Shown in pieces: positions 20,738-33,200 of a stretch of DNA of 64,000 nt. The stretch comes from Blastocystis hominis (taxonomy: Eukaryota; Sar; Bigyra; Opalinata; Blastocystidae). The translations under genes were made by a program, and so were the position numbers. The notes beneath the pieces are model-generated. The model was not told the origin of the DNA and ran no database searches. It was given only the letters and a program-made list of their open reading frames with translations. The stretch is from NCBI RefSeq assembly GCF_000151665.1, contig NW_013171817.1:372001-436000 (forward strand), written 5' to 3'. Each line of letters starts with the position of its first letter. Position 1 is the first letter of the stretch.

Positions 20738-23700
20738 ATGGATTTCTTATCAGACTATTTCATAAAACAAAATAATAAAAATCCATACATCCATTTTTTG
20801 GCTTATTTTGCCGCTCTTTTCTATACTAGTGTTTATTACAAATTATTTTCTGATTCTATGAAACAGAAAAAGCAGGTCAAGAAAAATACGGTTTGCTTGG
20901 AGCGATTTTGTTACATGTTAGGTCTTCTGTTATCCAGTCATAGGATCAGATTCTTCATACATTAAGTATGTCAAAGTAGAGTCTCCAGAAGTACGTGGTT
21001 TCGCTCCCTTTGAATTGCAGGCAACATCTGTTGTTTTGTGCCCAGATGAGTGTTCTATGTATGCAACAAATGATAGTGGTATGAAAGTCGCGATCCAATT
21101 TCCTTCAGTTCTTTCTATCACAACAGACTTCCTTTCGATTCTTCGCTCTTTGCTCTCTTCGTTTTCATACAACTTCCTCGGTAATTCATAGACATAGCTG
21201 TGCGTTTGTGAGGGAAACTACGGATTCAAGCCTTTGGCTGTGTATTCAGTTAGCAAAGCTTTCCACAATTCGCAAGCCCGTTTATCTTACCAAGCTCCTC
21301 TCCTATCTTCCTGTACTCTATCCTCAACTGTATCCGTCCATCTCTGACTCCTCCTCATCTATATCAAGCAAAGAAGCCATCAACCAAGTTGAAAGTATGA
21401 TCGAAGGGTCGGAGAGTGCTCAAAGTAGCACAGCAGACAATCATCAAAACGGCACAGCAAACTCGACCATCAACTCAGAAAATGGTTTGAAACAAGAGGA
21501 AGACAACTCTGTGGATGAAATGGATAGCGACGACAATCTGGGTTCCGAGCTTTCCTTTCTTTATTCCTGTCTTTCCATGCATCCCATCCCCGAATCCGTA
21601 GTTGCCTCGATCTCTGCCTCAATTCCTTCGTTTGTTCAATCTCAGCCATTTCCCCATCAGATCTTAGCGCTTTCGTGGATGTTGAGTCGTGAAGGGCTTC
21701 ATCACGATTCTTCCTCCCCATCCAATCCGTCTCTTCATCCCTTGTTCTCCTCCTGGCCGCCCGATCCCACATTGTATGTATCGCCGTGGACAGCAGTGTT
21801 TACACGAGAATTCATCCCGAATGAGACGGTTCGGAAGGGAGGAGTTCTCTGCGATACGATGGGACTGGGCAAGACCTTTGAGATGATTTTGCTGATTCTG
21901 ATGCACCCGAGAGATTCCCAGCCCATTGTGAAGAAGGAAGTTGCTTTGGGAAACGAAAGAAAAGAGATAATGTCTGAAAGTGATTCGATTCGGTGGAGTG
22001 CACCGAACAATCAGCGAAAGCGAGCGAGGAAACTTAGAGATGAGGAATTTTCGATGGATAATGAGGATTCTTGGGATGCGAAAAGAGGCAAGTATGAAGA
22101 ATACAACATAGACAATGACGAGCAGGGTATTTGTTGATAGGAATGTTTATTAGATAGCTTTTTGTGTGTGTGGAAAATGTGAAATCCATTCACATCAGAA
22201 CCTCATTCTGTGTACGAAATGCCATCGATATCAGCATTGGAATTGCATATTGTGGGTATCGAATGGAATTGATAACGTGCAGCGGAAAAAACAAGATGCC
22301 AATGCCTCCGTCGGAATACATCTGCTTTGATTGTAGAAAGAAACACCAAGATGAGTTGCCTATGTTGAAAGCAAAAACAACGCTCGTGATGATGCCTCTC
22401 CATATTTCAATGCAGTGGATCAACGAGCTGCACAAGCATCTCGTAGAGCATCCAGACGATGAAGACATCGTCAATGACTATTACTGTGAAGGCCGAGTTC
22501 ATAACATTCGCTATCTTTTATATCCTGGAATCTCTGTGATCTTACAGAATAAGAAAAAACGATTGTGTAATGGTTATTTGTAACGGAATGTGATGCATAG
22601 ACGATAACTTGCATTTGCTTCTACATCCAGAGTATCTTGCTCAATTCGATATTGTTTTCCTTCCGTATGAAAACTTCAAAACCGATTACGATTACTATAT
22701 TGCCAGACAGCCAACCTTGCGAAGAGAATTGAAAGTCATTCACTACAACTCCCCATTGTTCTGTATGGAATGGTGGCGTGTAGTTTTGGATGAAGTTCAT
22801 CTCGTGGAGAATTCGATTAGTTTGCTTTATCGCTGTGCTTCTCTTCATTACGACAATATCTGGTGCATTTCTGGAACTCCGTTTAACAAAAACCTCTCAG
22901 AAATGCAGGAAGCCATGTTTTTGATGAAGATTCCGCAGTATAGCAACGTTTCTGTTTGGAAAGAGTGCATTCAAGTTCTCTCTTCTCTACTCCTTTGATA
23001 TGTAGAAGCCGTTTTCTCTCAGAATCGATGGAGTGGCGGATTTGTTGTCCAACTTGATCTCTGAATACTATTGGCGAACCACTTTTAGAGATTTGGAACG
23101 GCTTTCGCCCGGTTTGATTCCTTCGCAGTCTCGAAGTATCAAGTTTGTGTTTTCAACGGGCGTTGAAGTTGGGAGATTGGCTATCGATATGAACGATAGA
23201 AAATGCACTACACGAACGTGAAGAATCGAATGATGAAGCAAATCAAGGAATACGTGAGCAAGATTCGAAAGCACTATGGAGACGATTTCTTAGAGTGCAA
23301 ATTGAATCCGAAGGATTTGTATCACGTTTTGAACGATCTGAAGCCTCTCCGTCAGGCATGCAATCACTATCAAGTTCGCATTTTTCAAGCATTTTCACAG
23401 ATAGATCGGCTCGAAAACTCTCTCTGGAATGAATTGCGAGATCCTTTCTCTCGAGCAAGTGAAGGAAAAGCTCGTGGAAAACCAAATACTGGACTGTCAG
23501 AATAGTCTGCGAAACTATGTAGCGTGCCACAACGCCATGGCGGGTCTGGGCATTCTGCAAGGAGACATCGAGGGTGCAGCTGCGTGCTACAAAGAGACTC
23601 TCGCGCAGTGCAAGAAGTACAACGAACTGAATCAGATCCACACGGATTTGGTGCAGTTGATTCATTGCAACTTCAATCTCTTGTGTTGTGAGGAAATGAG

Positions 23701-25809
23701 GCCAGGGTTGTTGGAGCCTTCTTTTCTGCAGGAGGTTCGGGAGTCTCTCAGGCAGGAGGAAGAGGAATTCCTCGAGAAACCAAAGAAGAACTTGGAGAAG
23801 GCGATTGCAAACTGCTTTTCAAACGATCTTCCGCAGAATCTCATTGAGGATTCATTTCGATTCATGCAGTCGGTTACGACGGAGTTGAATGATGGAATCG
23901 CTGTGGATGTGGGAAGTCGACTCCATTCATATGGAGATGAGAACGTTCTTTCTGTTTTTCAATTTGTCGACCGTTTGCAAGACTCGAATCCAAAGAACAA
24001 ATCCATCATCGCTTTCAAGAAGTCTTTGCGAGTTGGGCCTTTTCATTCGCTTCATAATAGTCGAACCTTCATCTCAGCGTTCACAGCAAGAGACTCAAGC
24101 TGCAAAGCCTTTCAGGCTGTCTTCAGTTTTTGTTTCGATGGAAAAACGTTCTCACTTCGGTTCGTTCTTCGATTCTGCAAGAGCTTGTTACGTTTAACGA
24201 GACTCCTTCTCTTTCTCTTGTTCATTTTGTTGTCTCTTTTCATGTTTAGATTTCGCAGTGCTCGAGCTGTCCTCGCTGCATTTCGCTCCAAAGCTCAGAA
24301 AAGGGAGCCCAGTTCAGCGATATCCGATCGAACGCTCCGCTATGTGCTCATTGTGAGTTCGAAAAGCGGATTCAACTCTACGATTCGTTAATTTTCGATG
24401 TTTTGCCGAGCAGCAAGGCGAACTTGGATGATCTAAAGTCGAATAATCCAGAAGTGGTTTCCAGTTCGCTAACAAATGGGATCGCTCTTCAACTCATCCT
24501 TCAGTTCTTCACGATTTCGAAAGCTACATCGATCGAAAACGATGAATCACGCCGTTTGCTTTTTCTCTTTCCTCTCAAGTCTAGAATTGCTTCAGCGTTT
24601 TGTCACGCAGTTGCAGCGCGAGAATGTTGCGATTCATTCACTTTGGAAGACGCAGCACGCCTGTCTGATGAGTTACGAGGAATTGGTTCAGTGCCGCTCT
24701 CGCATTTCGGTCCGCAGTCCTTCGAGTTTCCCTCAACTTGGCCTTCAAACGACGGTTCGTGAAATCGAAGAAAGCGATATTCCGGTTCTTCTCTATGAGG
24801 AAACGGAATCGTGCAAAAAATACTCCGCAACTCTTTCGTATGATCCATTCTTTTCTCTCTTTTTTAACCCTCATAGAACGCAAATCAGTCAGCTTCTTTT
24901 CATTCGCAGTTCCACTTCTCTTCTCGTCGAGAAATCCGATCTGACTTGTATGATTTGCATGTCCGAAGTCACATTTCCCTGCTCGGTTCTTCCCTGTGGA
25001 CATATGTATTGCACGGAGTGTCTGGAAGTGATGATCGATTCGTTTCGACGACGTTCCTCTAATTTGACATGTCCTCTCTGCCATCGAATCTTTTCGATAA
25101 ACGAGGTTTTGGCTTGCAGTTTGTTCTCAGAGAGATAGGTGACGATTGGAGATGCGTCGGCGCATGGATTAGTAAATGAAAATCGCTGGGGAATGAAGAT
25201 GGGCGCGTTGGTGGACTTGATTCGAACCATTCTGAAAACGGAGGGAAGCGATCGGAAGATTTTAGTGTACAGTCAATGGGAGGATAGTTTGGTGATTATA
25301 GGGAACGTTTTGAAGTAACGAATTGCGGATGGGTGAGAGATATAGAGCGTGTCAAATAAAGTATCTGATGATGAAGGAGAAGAATCGCTATGAATCGACA
25401 GAAGCGTTCAAAACAGACCCCACAGTTCCCGTGTTTTTGATGAGATTGCAGAAAGGGAATAATGGACTTGATATGTCGGTTGCTTCACACATTGTAATCT
25501 TCGAACCGATTTTGTCAGCGAGTTTGGGAGGGAAGGAGAGAATGATTGGTAGCAATGGAAGCGCAGGCAGTGGGGCGAGTCCAGCGAATTGGGCAGAAAA
25601 CGCCGACAGTGGTTCATTACATTGTTGTGAAAGACAGCATCGAGAGCAAGATGTAGGAATCGTGTGGTGTAAGAGAATGTAGATATTCGCTGTTCGAGCA
25701 TCGGAAACAGACAGAAGTGAGGCATTGCGGTTATGGGATATTGGAGCGAGAAACACTCACAGGACAAGAACTTATAGATTTGTGCAATGAATGGAATGTT
25801 TGTGAGTAA
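20738..25809 (+). CDS. SHPRH: SHPRH-like SNF2 helicase / PHD / RING ubiquitin ligase
   Basis: DNA-damage-tolerance ATPase and E3 ligase of the Rad5/SHPRH group, about 1,500 residues over some 15 exons. The first exon MDFLSDYFIKQ is joined by a 31-nt intron to VFCYPVIGSDSSY. Domains in order: first SNF2 lobe with FPHQILALSWML and Walker A GVLCDTMGLGKT; an inserted PHD finger (CVCGKC, CTKCHRYQHWNC, CFDC); motif Ia LVMMPLHISMQW; motif II WWRVVLDEVH; a long helical region; a C3HC4 RING (CMICMSEV, CGHMYCTECL, CPLC); and the second lobe with KILVYSQWED, NGLDMSVASHIVIFEP and motif VI QAVGRVQRIGQKTP. SHPRH uniquely carries the PHD and RING inside the helicase. At the end, TG, GAA, TGTTTGTG would create TGA just before an encoded TAA. 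Confidence 0.9.
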
Positions 25810-25812
25810 ACA
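25797..25812. terminator. Bidirectional 3'-end element (SHPRH / GLE1)
   Basis: TGTTTGTGAGTAAACA has perfect 5-bp inverted arms (TGTTT/AAACA). It serves as TGTTTGTG for SHPRH and TGTTTACT for GLE1. Both genes have a T at the first codon position 5 nt upstream. Confidence 0.7.
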
Positions 25813-25816
25813 CTTG

Positions 25817-27897
25817 ATAAATTCTTTGTATACAAATCAGTAAACGTATGCTGGTTCGAAACAAGGATCTTCAATCGGGCGATCGATCCACTCGTGAACG
25901 AAGGAAGATCTTTCAGATTCGGGATCGTTAATTCTCTAATATGTCTCAGCAGATTCGTAAACTTCGTCTCTTCTTTCTGCAGTAAGAATCCGCAGGTTTC
26001 TAAGAACGCTTCGATGTTCTGCGGAGCTTCTAAAAATTGTTCACAATCTGCCAATTGAATGAATAACAGAATCCACTTCCAAGCGAACTCAATGGGGAAC
26101 AGGCGGGGATTGAACAAAAAGAGGCCTGCAAACAACCGAATCATCATTGAATGCTGCATCATAGCGGGTTCAAACTTCTCCGCAGAGAGTGAATCCAGGT
26201 TGGAAGCTTCCAAACGAATTAATGGACACTCCTTATACAGCTGTCCCATAATCATGTTGACAAAGAGAGAATCGAGCGATGCAAGCTCAGCGAGTAGGAA
26301 ACTGAACGACATGCAAACGGTGGCTTCGCTGGCATCTTTTCCTTTCATGATGAGCCGTTTGGCCACATAATTCTTCATCACGAGCTCCACATCTTGATTG
26401 TGATAGCTCTGAATGCGATGAATGAGTTGCTGTGCGCATGTCTGAATCACGTTCCGATTGAACGCGACTCGATTGAGAATGCCCTGCAATTGCCACGATT
26501 CTTCCTTTAGAATTCGATGCGTTTCGTGTTCTGTATGGCCATTTTCGAGAATGGAATCTAATTCAGTGGCCATGTTAACGAGATCGGAAGGAAGGAGTGA
26601 GTAGGATTCAAAGAAGGTGTGGATTTGGGTTTTAAGTTTGTTTTTATCGATCAAATTGTTGGAAGGTGTGGAAGAATGAGTGAAATGATTCATTTGATCG
26701 CGTGGATTCGTTTCAAAAGAAGGAATCGAGGTTCTCGACCCATCAACAACATCATCACTATCCAAACTATCATCATTGGAATCAATTTCAGCACTTCTTT
26801 CTTTCTGAATCCTTTCGTTGGATCCAAAACTATTGATTTCATCCAATTTTGGTTTCTCCAATTGTAGTTTCTCCATTTCGATTTCTATTTCTCTCTCTTC
26901 CTTTTCCCTTTCCTTTTCTTTTTCCTCTTTTTCTTTCTCTTTTTCTTTCTCTTTTTCTTTTTTCTCTTCCTTTTTCTCTTCCTCTTCCTTTTCCCTTTCT
27001 TTTTCCTTTTCCTCTTTCTCTCTTTCCCTCTCTTCTTGTCTTTTTCTGCGTCTCTCTTCTCTCTCCTTCTCTCGGGTTCTCCGTTTCTCCTCCTTTCTCT
27101 TCTCCCTCATCGTGTCCTCCGTCTTCTTCACAAACTGCTCCAGCGTTTCTTCTTTCGTCTCCGCCATTTCCTCCGCAAATCTCTCCATTTCTTTCTTTCG
27201 CTCGGGAAGGGGCAGCTGGCTGCTCTCCCAGCGCGATCGGATCGCAGCCAAGTATTCAAACTCCACTTTCACCACGTCGCCGCACAGTTTTGAAAGCGTG
27301 TCGAGACCGGATTGCAGAGGCTCTGGACACACTTCCACAGGAGGACTAGACTTCACAAATTTTGAAAAAAAAAGTACATAGAGGGAGGTTCGATTTTGGA
27401 AGTGAAAGATTGAACGAGTTTTTGGTATGATTCTTGATGCTTGATGTAATCCTTGGCAGTCGACTCCAACAATTCGCGGTACTTTGTCGACTTCGAGGTG
27501 ATAGCGTCTACAGAAACTTGACCAGCTTGAAAGTGGTTGATGACTGTAGGATTAAAGTAGGTGTCGGCATATAGATCACTTCGGATTTCTTGGATACTGT
27601 CGAGGCGTGATAAGGCATACGAATTGTATAATCGCCTCTTTTCGTCAGCTTTCCTTTCCTTCTCTTCTTCTATCATCTGGTTGTATTCAGACACATTGAT
27701 ACTATAACTTGATCGTCTTTTCGACGAATGGGAGTCATGTGTCAAATCCTTGGGATAGCCAGCTACTCCTCAATACCATAATGATTATATACAAATTCTA
27801 CGGCGATCTTCAGAATGATGGGTCTCAGGCTGTAGAGAAAAACGAGTTCGCGAGGTCTAGCTCGTAACACCCATCGAACGCGCTGTACTTTACTCAT
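25817..27897 (-). CDS. GLE1: mRNA export factor GLE1
   Basis: Nuclear-pore-associated activator of the DEAD-box protein Dbp5 in mRNA export, also acting in translation. The start MSKVQRVRWPETHHSED at 27897 needs a 41-nt and a 30-nt intron to reach GYPKDLTHDSHSSKRR, then a 32-nt intron leads to the main exon. A very long charged Glu/Lys/Arg helix lies in the middle, and the C-terminal HEAT-like GLE1 domain follows: NYVAKRLIMKGKDASEA, VNMIMGQLYKECPLIRL, MIRLFAGLFLFNP, EFAWKWILLFIQL, IEAFLETCGFLLQ, FTSGSIARLKIL. The frame has no stop at its natural end and stays open to 25731 under SHPRH. Cleavage after TTA T, four bases before TGTTTACT, gives TAA after ...TKNL. Confidence 0.88.
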
Positions 27898-27987
27898 GAT
27901 TCAGTACGAACCGATGATGCAAATCTCTCCCCAAAAATAGGAAAAAAGAATAATAATCAACATACATTTCCAACAAACAAAACAACC

Positions 27988-29823
27988 CTATAGATCGCTT
28001 GGCGAAATCACATCGTCAATCTTCAGCACCATTCTGCACAACTGGGTAGCCAACTGGAACTGCTGCTGCTTGGAGATCAACGTCTCGATGACATGCGCCT
28101 CCTTCATATCATTGCTCCCATTTCCCATGCAGTCCACGCCCAGCCACGGCTTTCCCTGCTCCCTCTGACACTTCTTCAGGTAGGACACAATCTCCATGGA
28201 GGGCAGTCCGCTGTTCTCCGCGAGAGCGACCGCAATGTCGTCCAGCGCATCGCAGAACGCTCGGTACGCGTACTGCTCCATCCCTCCCACCGTCGCCGCG
28301 AACTCCTCGATCGCAATGGAGCACGCCAGCTCCGCCGAGCCGCCTCCATACACGATTTTGTTGTCCTTGATCAGATTGCGAGTCACGCAAATCGCGTCCC
28401 ACAACGATCGCTTCACCTCCTGCACCATCATGTCGTTCCCTGCGCGGATCAACACCGTCACCGTCTTGCTGTTCTTGCACTCCTCCACCACCAGCAGCGA
28501 CTCCTTCGTCGTCCCGACCGGCTCTTCCCGGACGCACCCGGCAAAGCCCAGCTTGTCCGGCGATAATTCCTCGAAGCGAGGCACGATCTTGGCGCCCGTC
28601 GCGATCGCCAGCGCCTCCATTTCGAGCCCGCCGACCCAGCGCACGGCGTGGATTCCGTTCTGGTAGAGCAGCGAATTGGCCTCGTCGTCGAAGCCTGCGC
28701 GTGAGCCCATCCAGCCAAGAAGAAAGAAGCCTACCCCACTGGCAGATGGCGAGATTGGCGCCGCTGTCCTTGATCAGCTTCACCATGTTGCGGAAATAGT
28801 TCTGCTCCTGCTCGTACAGATCCATCAAGTCCTATCCATCACGCCAAACCCCGATCAGACCACCTTGCCCGATTTGATCTCCACTTCGTGCTTCGTTTTC
28901 GGCTTCGGCGGCTCGAACGGACACGTCAGCAGGCAGATCTTCGCGTTCTTGAGCTCTTTCGGCATCTGCGGGTGCGAGAATCCCTTGTCCAGAACCAGCC
29001 CGTTAATCAGACACGTGTCCTCCAGCTTGCCGCCCGTTTTCGTCTGCACTCGACGAGACACAAGTCAACGTACGGTCAGTTTGATGAGGTCGAAGCGGAC
29101 GTCGCGACGGGGCAGATCGGCGACCGAGAGCACGGCGCGCACGGCGATCTCGGCCATCTGCCGCTTGAATCTGAGGGTCAGAGAGGGCGAGAGAAGGGAC
29201 TTATTCACGATTTTGGAGGAGAGAGTGGTCAAGGCCACTTCCACCAAGGGCTCGATGTTCGTCTCCGTGAAGTCGATCGTCGTCGCGATCTTGCTCAGAT
29301 GCTCCACGGCGATTTTGCAGGCCTGCTCGTACCCGTCCGCGATCTTGACCGGGTGAATGCCCTTGTCGAGAAGCTCTTGAGCCTACATCGAACAGCCGCT
29401 CGAGGCAAACCTTTTCCAGCATGGCTCCGGCGAGGACCACCACGCCCGTGGTTCCGTCGCCCACTTCGTCGTCTTGAGATTGGGAAAGTTCGACCATCAG
29501 CTTGGCCACTTGGTGCTCCACTTGCATGTTCTTCATAATGGTCGCTCCATCGTTTGTGATCGTTACTTCTCCGTCTTGGCTCACCAGCATCTTATCCATA
29601 CCTACAGAGTGAGTTTGTCCAATAGGAGTACACCCTTGGGTCCGAGAGAGGTTCTTAAAATAGAGCACAGAGTTCGAGCAGCCAGAATATTCGCCTACGC
29701 AAATCAGAAGAAGGATCAACAAGAAGTTACACGAATTGCCTCCAAGCCCTTGACACGCTGTTTCTTTTCCTGCTCACGAATAATAATGTAAGGATTTCCA
29801 AACTCGTCAAATGTGAGACTCAT
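27988..29823 (-). CDS. CCT5: Chaperonin TCP-1/CCT subunit epsilon
   Basis: Subunit of the eight-member cytosolic chaperonin that folds actin and tubulin. The start [18 protein letters not shown] matches CCT5. Signature segments: [21 protein letters not shown] (nucleotide-binding), [21 protein letters not shown] with the catalytic [110 protein letters not shown] and [20 protein letters not shown] and [10 protein letters not shown] are diagnostic for epsilon. Five short introns break the gene. GC-rich codons mark it as highly expressed. The end CTA TAG is followed by GGGTTGTTTTGTTTGTTGG, so either the encoded TAG or a poly(A)-made TAA would serve. Confidence 0.95.
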
Positions 29824-30212
29824 TTCTATTTATCACCTTCTCTTTGGCACTCTATACCTTTCCACTAATAGTAAACTATAAAATAAGGAGTCAATGAGTT
29901 AAATATAATGGCCGATAATTGGCGTTAAGTTGTTCTTGATAATCATTCGATCAATCAAAGTGTATAGCAATGAAACAATATGAAATAGTTGACAGGCAGA
30001 CGCGTCTCCGCTCATCCAAACCGTCGCAGAAGAGAAATAAAAAATGAACGAATTTTACTGGAACACGTAGATACACAATGGAAAATAGTACTTACGCCTT
30101 TTCATTTCCATCTAATCAAATATAACAACTTTCGATTGTGTCCCATAGTTCGGAGTCAGTTTTCTTTTATATTAATATTTCAGGAGCTCTTTATAGTAAT
30201 TAGCGTTTCTAT
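29824..30212. other. Divergent promoter region CCT5 / formin
   Basis: The 389-bp gap holds no believable gene; the one open frame (29989-30255) lacks similarity to anything and overlaps the formin start. The shared promoters for both genes must lie here. Confidence 0.5.
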
Positions 30213-33200
30213 ATGTCGTGGTTTTGGAAACGACGACCTCTCTCCGAAAGCCTAGATTGGAAACGAGCAGAAGACCAAATATTGAGTATATTTTGTTTAC
30301 CACCACTATTGCTTAGTCGTTGGAACTGTCACAAAGTCTCCAACAAACAAGGACGCTCATGAAAACAATGTCGATGACTTAGCCAAGTTTCTGAAGGAGC
30401 AGTATAAGGACGAATTTTTAATTTTCGACTTAACGTTTGTATTCGTTTCATTTCTGATTCTTAGTTCTCTCTTAGGAGAAATGGCTCAATTCTATGGTCA
30501 TACGGTTCGATTCACATTGAGCAACATTTCTCTTGACTCCGTTTTCCGTATCCTCTATGCTATCGACTATTGGAACAATAACCCTAAACACTGTGGTATG
30601 AATTATTGAAAATTGCGACACCCTAGTTGTATTACACGATGAAAAATATTCATTCATGTCTGAGTTGATCATGACTTGTTACCATCTTCGTAGAGCTATC
30701 GATCAGGGACAAGCCTCTGCCTTTGAAATTCTAGAATACTACATTTCAATGCGATACACAGCTGGAGACTTGGATCACATTCCTACTCTTTTGACCCGGT
30801 TTGTGAATGAATTCCAAATTAGTCTTTCTGTCGACAGCTCGGCGGAGTACAAAGGTCCCTACTTACTCACCCAAGTGGCCTGCAACTATTTCTACAAGTC
30901 AAATGGCGAAGAATTTGATGTTTGTCTTTAGAGCACCAATTCATCTCTAGAATCCCCCGATTCTTGAAGTTTACAAGAGTCAGAATCTGATCTATTCGTC
31001 GATAGGAAACGAATCGAACATTATTTGGGACGATGAGCCAGGCTACTTTCTTATCCGGTTGAATCAAGAGATCTTTGGAGATATGACCTTTGCGTGTTAT
31101 GAGCAGCTGGATGATGGCAAACGGCGGCTTTTGTGGAAATATTGGGTGCATACCGCGTTTTTACCGAAGTCAAACGATTCGGAAGCGACGGATCAAGAAT
31201 CTGTTGGGATAAGGAATGGGTTTCATGTGTAGTGTATTTGTACAGTGTATAATAACAAAATTGATATCGTGAATAACTCTATGGTGAATGCCTTGTGTCT
31301 TAGTTATGGAATGAAGCGATGCACGACTCACATCACACAGTTCCAAGACGTTTCTTTCTTTCTTAAGAACGTGGACGCACGAATTCAAGGTTTAGTGGAT
31401 ATTGTGAAGCACCACGGAGTGATCGTGAATGGAAATAGCTTCAAGGCGTTGCGATCAGCCAGCCGAGACGAGAATATCGTGAAGCTGTCATTACAGCTGT
31501 CGATTAACGATCCGAAGAAAGCCACAAAAATGTTGAATGACGGCGTTTTGGATCCTTTGAAGGTGTATGTGTACTCCCGCAGTATTTATTTTATTCATGT
31601 TTTATGAACTGTAGAGCCTACGATTGATAGTAGTCCGAAGGCTGTAATGCCTATAGAGGAAAATAGCCGTCTGGTGTCTCCTCGCCAGGAAGTACGCAAT
31701 CCGCCCAGTTCGATTCTGTCAATCAACATTAACAATTTGGATGAGAATGACTTGGAGAATATTGACGTGGACACTTTGGTAAACATCAAGGGATTGGATA
31801 CGACTACATCTCTGAAGGATCTTCCGTTGGACAGCGTGAAGGATATCGATATCGGTTTGGAAGATTTTAGCTCGATCAACTCGAAGGACATTTGCGCGAT
31901 CTGTCACCAACACAAGCCAAACGAGGTCGATCAGTTAATAAAATGCACGCACTGCGGGAACAAATACCATACAACTTGCTTGAAGTTGCCGCCCATTCCA
32001 TACTCCGTTCTGATTCCACTCGAAAAGAGAAAGCATGACAACTATGTTAAAGACAATTATGGCAAATGGTTGTGTTCAAACTGCAAGAAAAAGGAACCTT
32101 CGACCTCTGGCATGCAATCTCCCAGTATCCAGTCTCCTGCTACTTCTCCCAAGAGGCCACATATCGGTATCAGTCCGATTCCTTTCTTCAGACCTTCAGG
32201 AAAGACTACGACACCACTTACTCCCAGTTCACCAAAGCTCACACCCTCTTTGCCGGCGTTGGTGCCATCTCCAAACAGTCAACTTTCTCCTTCGCCTATT
32301 TCTTCACCTCGTCCTGTTCAACCTGTTATAAAGAAGGCAGCAGGGGCGGATCTTTCCAATGGTGGAGTGATCGTTGGCACGCAAGATTATTTGTGGCTAC
32401 AAAAGCAAATGAAGATAGGAAAAGTTCCAGAAATTCCTTCTGTCCCGATTCCTAAGCTAGAGACACAGTTGGTACCTATTTATACAGACAGCGAGGCATC
32501 ATCAGAGGATGAAGCGGCATCTACAACAGCATCTACAACAGCATCTACAACAGCATCTACAACAGCATCTACAACAGCGCCAAAGCAGACAAAAAAGAAG
32601 CACATCAAGACCGAAAAACTGAGATCATTTTTGCAAAGCTTATTGGTAATGCCGAATGATACTACAGATTTTGATGAATTCATCGTGAAAGTAACAGATT
32701 TAGTGAAACAGAATAGCCATCCATCCGATTTGGATCTCGTATACGCAGTTCCTGTGTTTTTGTTGAGATCTATGTTACAAACCGCGGCTATCTCTCCATC
32801 ATCGATTCCGATGAGTGGAATTTCGAAGATTGATGGAAAGGAAGTGACTCGAATAGCAGATCATCCTAAATTAAAGCCTTATTTTGACCGTTTACAGAAA
32901 AGTGAGAAGGTAGAAGATATTAAAAAAGATATGACTGGGGCTGGAATTGATGATTCCCTGCTTGATAAAGATCCCAATACAGTCGTTCTGTTAGACAATT
33001 ACAATGTATCCTATGTGCAATTCGAGAAAACTTCTGTCTCTAAACCGCAGGAAGATGAGGTGAGCACGAGTGTAATTCGTCTGAAAGCTACGGATCACCC
33101 GCTCTTTAGGAAGTATTTCAATATGCTAAAGCGAAATATTCCTAGAACAGATGTGGAGAAAAACATGATTAGTTGTGGACTAGATCCATCTGTTTTGAAT

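Noticed and set aside
25731-25816. C-terminal extension of GLE1 to an encoded TAA
   Set aside because: It is antisense to the conserved C-terminus of SHPRH and lies beyond a shared 3'-end motif, so it is probably untranslated.
29989-30255. Small plus-strand open frame between CCT5 and the formin
   Set aside because: It overlaps the formin start codon in another frame and has no family features.
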